Source of the DNA: an uncultured Erysipelotrichaceae bacterium
GTDB taxonomy: Bacteria > Bacillota_I > Bacilli_A > RF39 > UBA660
Reading direction: 5' to 3'
DNA: 20,208 bases
Assembly (NCBI GenBank): GCA_902797005.1
Contig: CADBRE010000047.1
Location: 1 to 20,208 of the forward strand
Position 1 is the first letter of the stretch. Every line of letters starts with the position of its first letter. The notes beneath the pieces are model-generated. The model had not been told where the DNA came from. It saw nothing but the letters and a program-made list of their open reading frames with translations, and did no database searches. The position numbers and the translations under genes were made by a program. Of this stretch, positions 7,567 through 15,311 are shown one piece after another.

Positions 7567-7595
7567 AAAAGTCTAAAAAAAATTAGACTTTTTCT
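7567..7595 (+). terminator. Intrinsic terminator
   Basis: AAAGTCTAA (7568-7576) pairs with TTAGACTTT (7583-7591), 9 bp with a short A-rich loop, followed by a T-rich run. It ends the ssrA/DUF3990 transcript. Confidence 0.9.
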
Positions 7596-7640
7596 TTATT
7601 TTCAAGCAAATATATTTTATAATATAAGTGGAGGTAAAAT

Positions 7641-8639
7641 ATGAAAAGAATTTTAAAAGCTTTAGTTTGTTTAATGACATTATCTTTGGTAGTTACAGGT
7701 TGCGCTGAAGAAGAAATAAATGAACAAGAAGTAAAAAATGAAAATGTAAAAAAATTACAAGTATTTGATGAAAGTTCAAATGAAAGAATGGTTGCGGTAA
7801 TGATAAACAACAATCATTCAAGCTGGCCACATGCAGGTCTTCAAAATGCAGTTTTAGTATATGAAATTGTGGTAGAAGGGGGAATAACAAGAGAACTAGC
7901 CGTTTTTAAAGGAAATATGCCAGAAAAAATAGGCTCAGTAAGAAGTAGTAGACCTTACTTTATAGATTACGCACTTGAAAATGATGCAATATATGTCCAC
8001 TGGGGCGGTAGTAAAGATGCTTATAGTGATTTAGAAACTCTTAAGGTGGATAGATTTGATGGTATGAATGGTAAATATTTCTATAGAGATGACTCTAGTG
8101 GAAATGCCTATGAACATACTGGCTTCACTAAAGGAAGCTTAATAAAAGAAGGAATCAAAGCCAATGATATGAGAGACACTACAAATAGTAAAATGGTATT
8201 TAATTATAGTGTTGATGAAATAGATCTTTCACAAATGGAAAATAGTATAGATGCTAAAGAAATTGAAATAGTATATTCTAGTTATCATACTACAAGTTAC
8301 AAATATGATGAGGAGAATAAAGTATATTTAAGAACTCTATCTGGTACTGATGAAGTAGATGCAGTAACAGGAAAACAATATACCGTTAAAAACATAATAA
8401 CTTATCAAGTTAACAATAGTAGTTATGATGATTATGGAAGACAAAAACTAGATAATATTGGTAGTGGTGAAGGATACTATATAACAAATGGTAAAGCCAC
8501 TAAAATCACATGGAGTAAGTCATCAAGAAGTTCCAAAACAGTTTACAAATACAAAGATTCTGGAGAAGAAATAACTCTTAATGATGGAAACACTTATATT
8601 CAAATTCAACCTAAAGATAAAGAATTAGTAATAAAATAA
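7641..8639 (+). CDS. YerB-like DUF3048 lipoprotein
   Basis: A 332-aa exported lipoprotein: basic N-terminus, hydrophobic core and lipobox VTGC with the lipidated cysteine at residue 21. The mature part carries the two DUF3048 domains. The first (about 45-180) is recognised by 'NNHSSWPHAGLQNA', 'GGITRELAVF' and 'GSVRSSRPYF'. The second begins near residue 205. B. subtilis YerB is the type member; its biochemical role is not settled. It is most likely anchored on the outer face of the membrane. GGAGG precedes the ATG at good spacing. A TATAAT at 7618-7623 with only a poor -35 suggests its own promoter after the upstream terminator. Confidence 0.9.
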   Translation: MKRILKALVCLMTLSLVVTGCAEEEINEQEVKNENVKKLQVFDESSNERMVAVMINNNHSSWPHAGLQNAVLVYEIVVEGGITRELAVFKGNMPEKIGSVRSSRPYFIDYALENDAIYVHWGGSKDAYSDLETLKVDRFDGMNGKYFYRDDSSGNAYEHTGFTKGSLIKEGIKANDMRDTTNSKMVFNYSVDEIDLSQMENSIDAKEIEIVYSSYHTTSYKYDEENKVYLRTLSGTDEVDAVTGKQYTVKNIITYQVNNSSYDDYGRQKLDNIGSGEGYYITNGKATKITWSKSSRSSKTVYKYKDSGEEITLNDGNTYIQIQPKDKELVIK

Positions 8640-8660
8640 TTATTGAAGAATAAAATTATA

Positions 8661-8689
8661 TTGAAAAAGATAACATTGTTTGATAAAAT
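8661..8689 (+). promoter_or_regulatory. Sigma-A promoter
   Basis: TTGAAA at 8661-8666 and TAAAAT at 8684-8689 with a 17-bp spacer, 26 bases before the next start codon. Near-consensus. Confidence 0.7.
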
Positions 8690-8715
8690 GTTAGTATAGT
8701 AAGGAGAGGATATAA

Positions 8716-9279
8716 ATGGAAAGTGTGATGAATTTTTTAGCTGATAACTATATATACTTCTTTATAGCAGCTGGTTTATTACTATTTGCACTTATTGGAT
8801 TTTTAATTGATTCAAAGAAAAAGAAAGGAAAAGAATTCAAAGGAGAAGCTGTAAGTAATATGGCACCATTTGAAAATGTAACTGCTCCAGTAGAAACTCC
8901 TATGAGTAGCGTAAATGCATCTGCTGTAGAAGCACCTGTTGCACCAGTAGTAAATGAAACACTAAGCACAGAACCAGTAGTTAATACTGAAGTAATGCAA
9001 AATGTTGAAGTTCCAACTGAGCCAGTGATGCAAGAAACTCCTATGGTTGAACAAACTATGGAAATCAATGACATTCCATTAGCTATGAATGAAGAAGCTA
9101 TAATTGAAGAAAAACCTGTAAATCCAGAATTGCAACCAGTATATAGTGAGCCAGTAAACTTTGAAGAGCCAGTGCAAGAGCCAATAGCTAATGTAATGAG
9201 CACTGAAGAAGTTATGCCAGAAGCAAATACTGAAACACCTAGCGAAGAAAATCTAGAAATATTTGAAGAATTAAATTAG
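8716..9279 (+). CDS. Single-pass membrane protein with long acidic Pro/Val/Glu-rich tail
   Basis: This 187-aa protein has one membrane helix at about residues 11-31 (YIYFFIAAGLLLFALIGFLI), followed by a strongly basic stop-transfer patch (KKKKGK). This predicts a short extracellular N-terminus and a cytoplasmic tail. The tail (about 45-187) is low-complexity and acidic, with many P-V, E-E-P and T-E-P combinations, and is probably disordered. No enzyme motif is visible. AAGGAGAGG lies 7 nt before the ATG. It has its own promoter and terminator and sits directly before cdaA. The topology would suit a membrane scaffold or a partner of a membrane protein; that is inference only. Confidence 0.8.
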   Translation: MESVMNFLADNYIYFFIAAGLLLFALIGFLIDSKKKKGKEFKGEAVSNMAPFENVTAPVETPMSSVNASAVEAPVAPVVNETLSTEPVVNTEVMQNVEVPTEPVMQETPMVEQTMEINDIPLAMNEEAIIEEKPVNPELQPVYSEPVNFEEPVQEPIANVMSTEEVMPEANTETPSEENLEIFEELN

Positions 9280-9305
9280 CGTAAAGGTTAGTGTATAAAA
9301 AAGAG

Positions 9306-9331
9306 AAAGATATAGTAAATATATCTTTTTT
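9306..9331 (+). terminator. Intrinsic terminator before cdaA
   Basis: AAAGATATA (9306-9314), loop GTAAA, TATATCTTT (9320-9328), then T residues. This separates the acidic membrane protein from cdaA, though AT-rich pairing makes it moderate in strength. Confidence 0.8.
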
Positions 9332-9370
9332 ATATTATAATAATAATATGAATGAAGAGGAGTGAAAGAT

Positions 9371-10219
9371 ATGACACTTAATGAAATATATAATTTATTT
9401 ACTAAAATATTAGACATAGCTATACTATGGTTTATAATCTATTACATTTTAAAATACATAAAGAACAATGTAAAATTAACACTTATATTTAAAGGGCTTC
9501 TAATAGTTATAGCATTAAAACTTCTTAGTAATTGGCTTAATTTATATACTGTAGGAGTACTACTTGAATATGTTCTTTCTTATGCCCCAATCGCGTTTAT
9601 AGTAATATTCCAACCAGAAATTAGAAATGTGTTAGAATCTTTAGGAAGAAGCCAGCTATTAGGAAGACATAAAGTACTTACTGTAAATGAAAGAGAAAGA
9701 GTAGTTTATGAAATAATGCAAGCTATTGAATACTTAAAGAAAAATAGAATAGGTGCTTTAATGGTAATTGAAAGAGATTATTCATTAGGCCAATATATTG
9801 AAACTGCTACAAAATTATATGCAGATTTATCTAGTGAACTATTAGTAAGTTTGTTCTTCCCAAACAACCCATTACATGATGGAGCAGTTATAATTGAAGG
9901 AGATAGAATAGCATGCGCGGGGAGTGTACTTCCAACAAGTATGAATACGGCTATATCTAAGAGACTTGGAACAAGACACAGAGCAGGTCTAGGCCTTGCA
10001 GAAATAACAGATGCAGTAACAATTATAGTAAGCGAAGAAACTGGAAGAGTAAGTATAGCTATGGAAGGAAAACTTAATTATAATTTAACGCTTGAAGATA
10101 CTAGAATGATGTTAATAGAAAGTTTACAGCCACAAAAGGAAACATTCTATGATGCTGAAAGTAATAATCCAGAATTAGCAGAAGAAGGTGAAAATGATGA
10201 AACAAGAACAGAAGCCTAA
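9371..10219 (+). CDS. cdaA: Membrane diadenylate cyclase CdaA (c-di-AMP synthase)
   Basis: Makes cyclic di-AMP from two ATP. c-di-AMP controls potassium and osmotic balance and cell-wall homeostasis. The 282-aa protein has three N-terminal membrane helices (about 12-32, 38-56, 62-81), a linker helix, and a cytoplasmic DAC domain. The DAC domain carries the two signature motifs D170-G171-A172 (LHDGAVII) and R202-H203-R204 (GTRHRAGLG), plus SEETG at 222-226. I chose ATG 9371: GAGGAG (9357-9362) is 8 nt upstream, whereas the in-frame GTG at 9362 overlaps that site. The C-terminal tail is acidic and overlaps the start of cdaR by 26 nt. No clear sigma-A promoter is seen in the short gap. Confidence 0.95.
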   Translation: MTLNEIYNLFTKILDIAILWFIIYYILKYIKNNVKLTLIFKGLLIVIALKLLSNWLNLYTVGVLLEYVLSYAPIAFIVIFQPEIRNVLESLGRSQLLGRHKVLTVNERERVVYEIMQAIEYLKKNRIGALMVIERDYSLGQYIETATKLYADLSSELLVSLFFPNNPLHDGAVIIEGDRIACAGSVLPTSMNTAISKRLGTRHRAGLGLAEITDAVTIIVSEETGRVSIAMEGKLNYNLTLEDTRMMLIESLQPQKETFYDAESNNPELAEEGENDETRTEA

Positions 10220-11567
10220 CATTTTAATTAGAATACTAAAAAGTATATATTCTTTCTTTGACACTCTTTTAATAACACCAATCAGTAAACTAGTATATGT
10301 AATAAAAGAAAGATTTGGTATAAAAAGTGGAGTAATTGATAGAATCTTAAATAAGCCAACCGTTCTATTATATATATCACTAATACTTGCATTCGCTTGC
10401 TTTGCATTTATTGATAGTGAAACCTTAGTACTTCATGATACAAGAAGCGTTGTATTAAATGGAATAGAAGTAAATGCAATATACAATGAAGAAGCATATG
10501 TAATTGAAGGTCTTCCAGATAAAGCAGAAATTAGTTTAAGAGGTAAAACAGGAGAGTTATATCTTGCACAGCAGCTTGGAGATCACCGTGTATCTATAGA
10601 TTTATCTGGACTAGGAGAAGGAACTCATAAAGTTAATTTAGATTATAATAACCCAGTAAAGAATCTTAAATATACACTAAGTCCATCAAACGCAACTATA
10701 GTTATTTATCCAAAAATAAGTGAAGTTAGGACTCTTCAAGTTGATGTAATTAATACCGATAAACTAGATGAAACATTAGTAGTCACAAATGTTATACTAG
10801 ATAGAGATGAAGTAATAATAAAAAGCTATAAAGAAAAATTAGACACTATAGCTAATGTAAAGGCAATCGTGGATGTTAATTCAATTAATGCCAAAGCAGC
10901 TGGAACATATACTTTAGAAAACGTTAAACTTGTTGCATATGATCAAAATGGTAAAGAGGTAGATGATATTGAAATAGTACCTGGACAAGTAATTGCAACT
11001 GTAACAATTACAAGTCCATCAAAAACAGTACCTCTTAAGGTAGTACCTACAGGTGAAGTAAGAAGCGGATCAGCTATTTCAAGCATATCTTCAACAGTAA
11101 ATAATGTTACAATATATGCAGACGATGCTATATTAAATCAAATAAACTTTATAGAAGTCGAAGTAGATGTAACTAATTTAAGCGAAACTAAAGTATTCCA
11201 AAAAGTAATAAATAAACCAACTGGTGCTAGAAGTATTTCAGATACCAGCGTTACAATAACAGTATCAATGGAAGAAGAAACAAGTAGAGACTTTGAAGAG
11301 ATTACAGTTGCTACTGAAGGATTAGATGAAACCAAGTTCAAAGCATCAGCCGCAAGTAGAGAAGATGCTGCTGTAACTGTAACAGTAAAAGGCGTTGCTA
11401 GTTTACTAGAAACAATTGATGCCAAAACTATAAAAGCATATGTAGATTTAAGTTCAATCACTGAACCTGGGCAATATACATTACCAGTTTTCGTAACAGG
11501 AGAAGATGTTAAGTTTACATATACATCTAAAACAAAACTAGTTAAAGTAATAGTTTCAGAAAACTAA
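10194..11567 (+). CDS. cdaR: CdaR (YbbR-domain regulator of CdaA)
   Basis: A membrane-anchored extracytoplasmic partner that modulates CdaA activity. About 457 aa: a basic cytoplasmic N-terminus, one membrane helix around residues 57-76 (VLLYISLILAFACFAFI), then a long external part of repeated YbbR beta domains (about 85-455). The repeats are seen in recurring patterns such as GLPDKAEISLRG, 'VDLSSITEPGQYTLPV' and a final KVIVSEN. The start lies inside cdaA. AAGAAGGTGA at 10182-10191 supports ATG 10194 or the next codon, ATG 10197; the upstream GTG at 10188 is within the site. The usual third gene of the operon, glmM, is missing: a double-hairpin terminator follows directly. Confidence 0.92.
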   Translation: MMKQEQKPNILIRILKSIYSFFDTLLITPISKLVYVIKERFGIKSGVIDRILNKPTVLLYISLILAFACFAFIDSETLVLHDTRSVVLNGIEVNAIYNEEAYVIEGLPDKAEISLRGKTGELYLAQQLGDHRVSIDLSGLGEGTHKVNLDYNNPVKNLKYTLSPSNATIVIYPKISEVRTLQVDVINTDKLDETLVVTNVILDRDEVIIKSYKEKLDTIANVKAIVDVNSINAKAAGTYTLENVKLVAYDQNGKEVDDIEIVPGQVIATVTITSPSKTVPLKVVPTGEVRSGSAISSISSTVNNVTIYADDAILNQINFIEVEVDVTNLSETKVFQKVINKPTGARSISDTSVTITVSMEEETSRDFEEITVATEGLDETKFKASAASREDAAVTVTVKGVASLLETIDAKTIKAYVDLSSITEPGQYTLPVFVTGEDVKFTYTSKTKLVKVIVSEN

Positions 11568-11572
11568 AAAAA

Positions 11573-11626
11573 TAAGAGCTTATAAAAGCTCTTAGGCAAA
11601 TAGGTTATAACTTATTTGTCTTTTTT
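11573..11626. terminator. Bidirectional double-hairpin terminator
   Basis: Hairpin 1 is TAAGAGCTT / AAGCTCTTA (11573-11594). Hairpin 2 spans 11595-11620 (GGCAAATAGG pairing with CTTATTTGTC), followed by six T on the plus strand. On the minus strand hairpin 1 is followed by a T-run, from plus A residues 11566-11572. It serves the convergent cdaR and DUF378 genes. Confidence 0.9.
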
Positions 11627-11836
11627 CTATTTATGTGCTGTTTCTTCAAAAGGCATTAAAAGAAGACCTATGTTTATGATACCAGCAAGTCCAACAAATG
11701 TGTAGACAACATTAGTAAGAAGTGTGTCTACTCCTAATATAGCTTCAACTAGGTTAAAACTAAATAGTCCAACTAATCCCCAGTTAATCGCACCTATTAT
11801 AGTAAGGGCTAAACATGTCTTTTGTAATGTTTGCAT
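11627..11836 (-). CDS. Small DUF378 membrane protein
   Basis: A 69-aa protein of two membrane helices (about 8-28 and 41-62) with the DUF378 signature 'IIGAINWGLVGLF' and a second helix with GLAGIINIGLL. Family members are short hydrophobic proteins of unknown function found widely in Firmicutes. AAGGAGGAATTAAA precedes the ATG on the minus strand, a strong ribosome site. It is convergent with cdaR and divergent from the downstream lipoprotein gene. Confidence 0.9.
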   Translation of the reverse strand: MQTLQKTCLALTIIGAINWGLVGLFSFNLVEAILGVDTLLTNVVYTFVGLAGIINIGLLLMPFEETAHK

Positions 11837-11883
11837 TTTAATTCCTCCTTATGTTAATAGTGTAAACAAATTTATAAATATTA

Positions 11884-11912
11884 TTCATATTTTCATCATA
11901 ATTAACTATAAT
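11884..11912 (+). promoter_or_regulatory. Promoter of the YdcC/GerS-like lipoprotein gene
   Basis: TATAAT at 11907-11912 with TTCATA 17 bp upstream (11884-11889) is an acceptable sigma-A promoter. The overlapping TCATATT (11885-11891) followed 13 bp later by ACTATAAT (11905-11912) also partly resembles a sigma-E promoter (5 of 8 in the -10). Confidence 0.5.
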
Positions 11913-11939
11913 GTACTATGAAAGATTAAAGGAGGGTTT

Positions 11940-12944
11940 ATGAAAAAGGTTTTATTGGTATTAATTTCATGTATATTATTAGTCGGGTGTGGTAAAAAAG
12001 AAAGTGATGTTGTAGCTGATGTAGAAACAACAATTAATGGACTTAATAATTATCATTTAGTGGGCGACTTAACAATTGCAAATAATGAAGACAAATATGA
12101 CTATACAGTAGATGTAACTTATTTAAAAGGTGATTATTACAGAGTGTCCTTAGTTAATAAAGAAAATAGTCATGAACAAATAATATTAAAGAATGAAGAA
12201 GGGGTATATGTAGTAACGCCATCACTAAATAAGAGCTTTAAGTTCCAAAGCGAGTGGCCTACCAATAGTTCGCAAAGTTATATTTTAGAAACTATTCTTA
12301 AAGATATTACTGATGATCAAGAAAGAAATATTGTTAGCAAAGATGATACTTTTGAAATAACAAGTAAAGTTAATTATCCTAATAATACTGATTTAAAAAC
12401 GCAAGTAGTAACTATAGGAAAGGATAATTTACCTAAGAAGGTAGTAGTTAAGAACTCTAAAGGACTTGATTCAATAACAATGGTAATAAAGAGTATTGAT
12501 ACCAAAACTAAATATGAAAAGAAATATTTTGCTCTTGCAAGTAATGTGAAAGAAAATATAGCTTCTGATACAAATACAACCGGAGAAACTAAAACGACAT
12601 CTAAAGTAGAAGATATTGTTTATCCTATGTATTTACCTAGTGGTACAAAATATAGTGGAGAAGAAGTTGTAACAACATCAGGCAGTGAAAGAGTTATACT
12701 TACATATACAGGAGTTAAACCATTCATCCTAATTGAAGAAAATGCTAAAAGTAGTAAAGCGCACGAAACAACAGCAGTTTCAGGAGAAGTAGTGCAATAT
12801 GGTAATGTACTTGGAGTAATGACTGAAACTTCACTTAACTGGAATGAAAACGGAAGAGAATACTATCTAATAGGTGATAGTTTGTCTAAAGAAGAACTAT
12901 TGCAAATAGCTTCTTCTACAGCAACAGTAGCGGTAACTAAATAA
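11940..12944 (+). CDS. YdcC/GerS-like lipoprotein (LolA-type fold)
   Basis: A 334-aa exported lipoprotein with lipobox LVGC, lipidated cysteine at residue 17. The first ~200 residues resemble the LolA-like 'outer membrane lipoprotein-sorting' family of spore formers (B. subtilis YdcC, C. difficile GerS), best seen in 'GVYVVTPSLNKSFKFQSEWPTNSSQSY'-type sequence at about 89-116. The C-terminal third (about 225-330, 'YPMYLPSGTKY...') resembles DUF4367. Members are linked to sporulation or germination, in keeping with spoIIG in this genome. The exact role here is inferred. GGAGGG lies close upstream of the ATG. It is a single-gene unit ended by a hairpin. Confidence 0.82.
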   Translation: MKKVLLVLISCILLVGCGKKESDVVADVETTINGLNNYHLVGDLTIANNEDKYDYTVDVTYLKGDYYRVSLVNKENSHEQIILKNEEGVYVVTPSLNKSFKFQSEWPTNSSQSYILETILKDITDDQERNIVSKDDTFEITSKVNYPNNTDLKTQVVTIGKDNLPKKVVVKNSKGLDSITMVIKSIDTKTKYEKKYFALASNVKENIASDTNTTGETKTTSKVEDIVYPMYLPSGTKYSGEEVVTTSGSERVILTYTGVKPFILIEENAKSSKAHETTAVSGEVVQYGNVLGVMTETSLNWNENGREYYLIGDSLSKEELLQIASSTATVAVTK

Positions 12945-12968
12945 ACAAGCATTAAGTGCTTGTTTTGT
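12944..12968 (+). terminator. Intrinsic terminator
   Basis: AACAAGCA (12944-12951), loop TTAAG, TGCTTGTT (12957-12964), then a short T-run. The stem overlaps the stop codon of the lipoprotein gene. Confidence 0.75.
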
Positions 12969-12989
12969 GAGTTAATAATGTGTTATACT
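12960..12989 (+). promoter_or_regulatory. Possible sigma-A promoter
   Basis: TTGTTT (12960-12965) and TATACT (12984-12989) with an 18-bp spacer. The -35 is weak and lies in the 3' arm of the preceding terminator. Confidence 0.45.
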
Positions 12990-13016
12990 TATTGTGAAAA
13001 AGGAAGTATTACTTAA

Positions 13017-13775
13017 ATGAACAAAGAGAAAAAGTATAAAACGATATCTTATATCTTATTAGTTTTATTATGTATTTCTGTGCTAGCTAGTATAATACTT
13101 GGATATTTAACTGATAATCTACACATGCAAGAATATAATAGATACTGCACTATTATTGTAATTTTAGATGTTATTTCTGTTACAATTTTTATCTTGTGGT
13201 TGATATATTTGGATTCTTCTGCTACGAAACCATATGTATTTAAACTTGATAATGCAGACAATTTAATTAATTTAATTAGCAAAAGACTAACTGAGAACAA
13301 TTATGAAATTATTAAAAATAGTAACGATTTAAAAATCTATTCTAAAGTGGGTGAGTTTCCGACATTACGCCGTGGATTATCGCTAAAAGATATAATAGCT
13401 AAATCTTATAGTATTTATGCTACTGTATATGTGGATAAATTAAGCGATGCTCTTCTATTAAAAATTAATAAGGATATTAAAAATGAATTATATAATTATT
13501 ATCCCGGGTTAGAATATGCTTCAAGCCCATCTCAAATACATTTAGATTTAATTATATTTACTAATGAAACTAACTTGATTGAAGAAGCATTTCGAAATAG
13601 ACCACCAATAAAGCATATTTCATCTTCAATATCATCAATAGTTAATATATCAAATAATAAAGTTTATATTGAAAGAAAAAGAGAATACTTGTCTACGCCA
13701 ATATATAAAATGAACTTAAATAAGCTTTTAGAGCATTTAAATATATCATTTGATAATGAAATAATAGAAGAATAA
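13017..13775 (+). CDS. Unrecognised two-TM membrane protein
   Basis: I do not recognise this 252-aa protein. Two membrane helices are clear (about residues 9-31 and 43-66) with a short external loop between them. A soluble domain of about 185 residues follows, predicted cytoplasmic by the basic N-terminus. The soluble part has no familiar catalytic motif; it contains a repeated Ile/Ser-rich stretch (KHISSSISSIVNIS, about 195-208). AAGGAAG lies 10 nt before the ATG, a slightly long spacing. It appears to be a single gene and may be lineage-specific. Confidence 0.75.
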   Translation: MNKEKKYKTISYILLVLLCISVLASIILGYLTDNLHMQEYNRYCTIIVILDVISVTIFILWLIYLDSSATKPYVFKLDNADNLINLISKRLTENNYEIIKNSNDLKIYSKVGEFPTLRRGLSLKDIIAKSYSIYATVYVDKLSDALLLKINKDIKNELYNYYPGLEYASSPSQIHLDLIIFTNETNLIEEAFRNRPPIKHISSSISSIVNISNNKVYIERKREYLSTPIYKMNLNKLLEHLNISFDNEIIEE

Positions 13776-14043
13776 AAAAGAAATTGATTAGTCTCACTAA
13801 TAAGCTTCCATATTATATAATTCTACTATCATCAAATAGAGAATTTAGACAATCAAAAAGGAACTACCGATACGAGCCATATAGGTACTCGTACTTTTGG
13901 TAATTCCTTGTACGATAATAATGCCATTTGCTTCTTGAGAAGTCAATTATTATCTGATCAATATTTCTCTTATATTAATATTGATTACTCTTAACGGTAT
14001 TGTCTAAAGCCCTTAAAAATGGTATAATATACACATATTTAAG
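13776..14043. other. Gene-free stretch with three consecutive hairpins
   Basis: No coding sequence is supported. Three adjacent inverted repeats are present. Hairpin 1 is 13858-13909 (AAGGAA/TTCCTT, TACC/GGTA, TACGAG/CTCGTA). Hairpin 2 is 13914-13954 (GATAATAAT/ATTATTATC with inner CTTC-TTGA-GAAG). Hairpin 3 is 13957-13985 (ATCAATATT/AATATTGAT). A near-identical 12-nt direct repeat, ATTGATTA(G/C)TCT, flanks the block at 13783-13794 and 13980-13991. The block could be a small structured RNA, a miniature mobile element or a complex terminator; the sequence does not decide. Confidence 0.6.
14000..14028 (+). promoter_or_regulatory. Sigma-A promoter of the HipA-like gene
   Basis: TTGTCT at 14000-14005 and TATAAT at 14023-14028 with a 17-bp spacer. 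The start near 14035 lies upstream of the ribosome site at 14050-14056. Confidence 0.8.
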
Positions 14044-14064
14044 ATGACTAGGAAGGTGTTCCAT

Positions 14065-15255
14065 ATGAAATGTATATTGATGAACAAAAATACTGAAGTT
14101 GCTGTGATGGATTATAATGAAGTGTTACATGGCTTTGATAGAGTTTATGAAATAATAGATATTGACTATGCTCCTTTAATACTAAAGAATTATTATGAAG
14201 AAGAAAGAGATGAATTATTCTTTTTAAATAAATTAGATGAATGGTTTAGGGGAAGAGGTATACCTTCTTGGAGAGATAAGCTTGATTTGCTTTTACATAG
14301 ATTAAATATAAGTGCAGCAGGAGAATTATTAGATAAAGCTTTTGGATTATCTTTGTCTGATCAATATTGGATAAAGCCATATGATTTAGATATTAGTTAT
14401 GATGAAGTTAACTTTTTTGATAATGATTTTGATTATTCTGAGTTCATGGAAGCATCACTTTCATTAAATAGTAAAACTATAGTTAAAGAAGAAGCATTAA
14501 AAACACCCAACAATACAACAGATGGTATGCTTAAAAAAGCATGGATAATTGATGATGGGGTAAGATACTTATTAAAAGGTGGATATAAAAACGAAGTGCT
14601 CCAGCCCTTTAATGAAGCACTTGCTAGTGAAATAAGTAGAAGGCTAGGCTTCGAGTGTGTGCCTTATACACTGGATACTTATAAAGATACTGTAGTTTCT
14701 AAATGCCCATGTTTTATAAACAAGGATACTGAACTAATTACTGCATATCAAATACGTAATAATATGAAAAGAAATGATAATGAAGAAGACTATGAAGACT
14801 ATGTTAAAGCCTTAGAAGAACATGGAATAGTAAATGCTAGAGAAAAAGTAGAAAATATGTTTATTCTTGATTTTATAATTATGAATGAGGATAGACATTT
14901 AAATAATTTTGGTATTATAAGAGATGTCAATAGTTTAAAATGGGTAGATGTTTGTCCTATATTTGATAATGGAATGGCGCTTAATATACCTTATTATGAT
15001 GAGGATGAAATGATAATCTCTGGTAATGGCAGATTCTTTTATGAAGTTAAACCCTTTGATGAAATTATAAAAGTAGTTAAAGATATTAAGAGAATAGATA
15101 TATCAAAACTAGATGGTGTAGTGGAGTGGTTCGAGGAACTTCTTCATAAATATCAACATATTACAAATATGTCTAATACTAGAATTAATAGAATATGTAT
15201 TATTCTTAATAAACAAATAAATAAATTAAAAGATATAATAAAGAATAGCCAATAA
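14065..15255 (+). CDS. Orphan HipA-like kinase
   Basis: A 396-aa protein with the C-terminal kinase fold of the HipA family (Ser/Thr kinases of which E. coli HipA phosphorylates glutamyl-tRNA synthetase). The likely ATP-binding lysine is K171 (YLLKGG). The catalytic loop 'DFIIMNEDRHLNNFG' has D276, R277, H278 and Asn. The metal-binding D301 is in IFDNG. The N-terminal ~150 residues (RGRGIPSWRDKLDLLLHRL) are typical of a HipA-like group in Firmicutes that lacks the classical HipA N-subdomain. The start is set by GGAAGG (14051-14056), 8 nt before ATG 14065; the ATG at 14044 has no site. No HipB-type helix-turn-helix antitoxin lies on either side, so a toxin role is uncertain. Confidence 0.85.
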   Translation: MKCILMNKNTEVAVMDYNEVLHGFDRVYEIIDIDYAPLILKNYYEEERDELFFLNKLDEWFRGRGIPSWRDKLDLLLHRLNISAAGELLDKAFGLSLSDQYWIKPYDLDISYDEVNFFDNDFDYSEFMEASLSLNSKTIVKEEALKTPNNTTDGMLKKAWIIDDGVRYLLKGGYKNEVLQPFNEALASEISRRLGFECVPYTLDTYKDTVVSKCPCFINKDTELITAYQIRNNMKRNDNEEDYEDYVKALEEHGIVNAREKVENMFILDFIIMNEDRHLNNFGIIRDVNSLKWVDVCPIFDNGMALNIPYYDEDEMIISGNGRFFYEVKPFDEIIKVVKDIKRIDISKLDGVVEWFEELLHKYQHITNMSNTRINRICIILNKQINKLKDIIKNSQ

Positions 15256-15276
15256 GTATTAAATAAAGTACAAACA

Positions 15277-15305
15277 TTGACATTTGCCTTAAAGTTTGAT
15301 ATAAT
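15277..15305 (+). promoter_or_regulatory. Strong sigma-A promoter of the structured RNA
   Basis: Perfect TTGACA (15277-15282) and perfect TATAAT (15300-15305) with a 17-bp spacer, one of the best promoters in the window. Transcription should start near 15312. Confidence 0.92.
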
Positions 15306-15311
15306 TCACAT

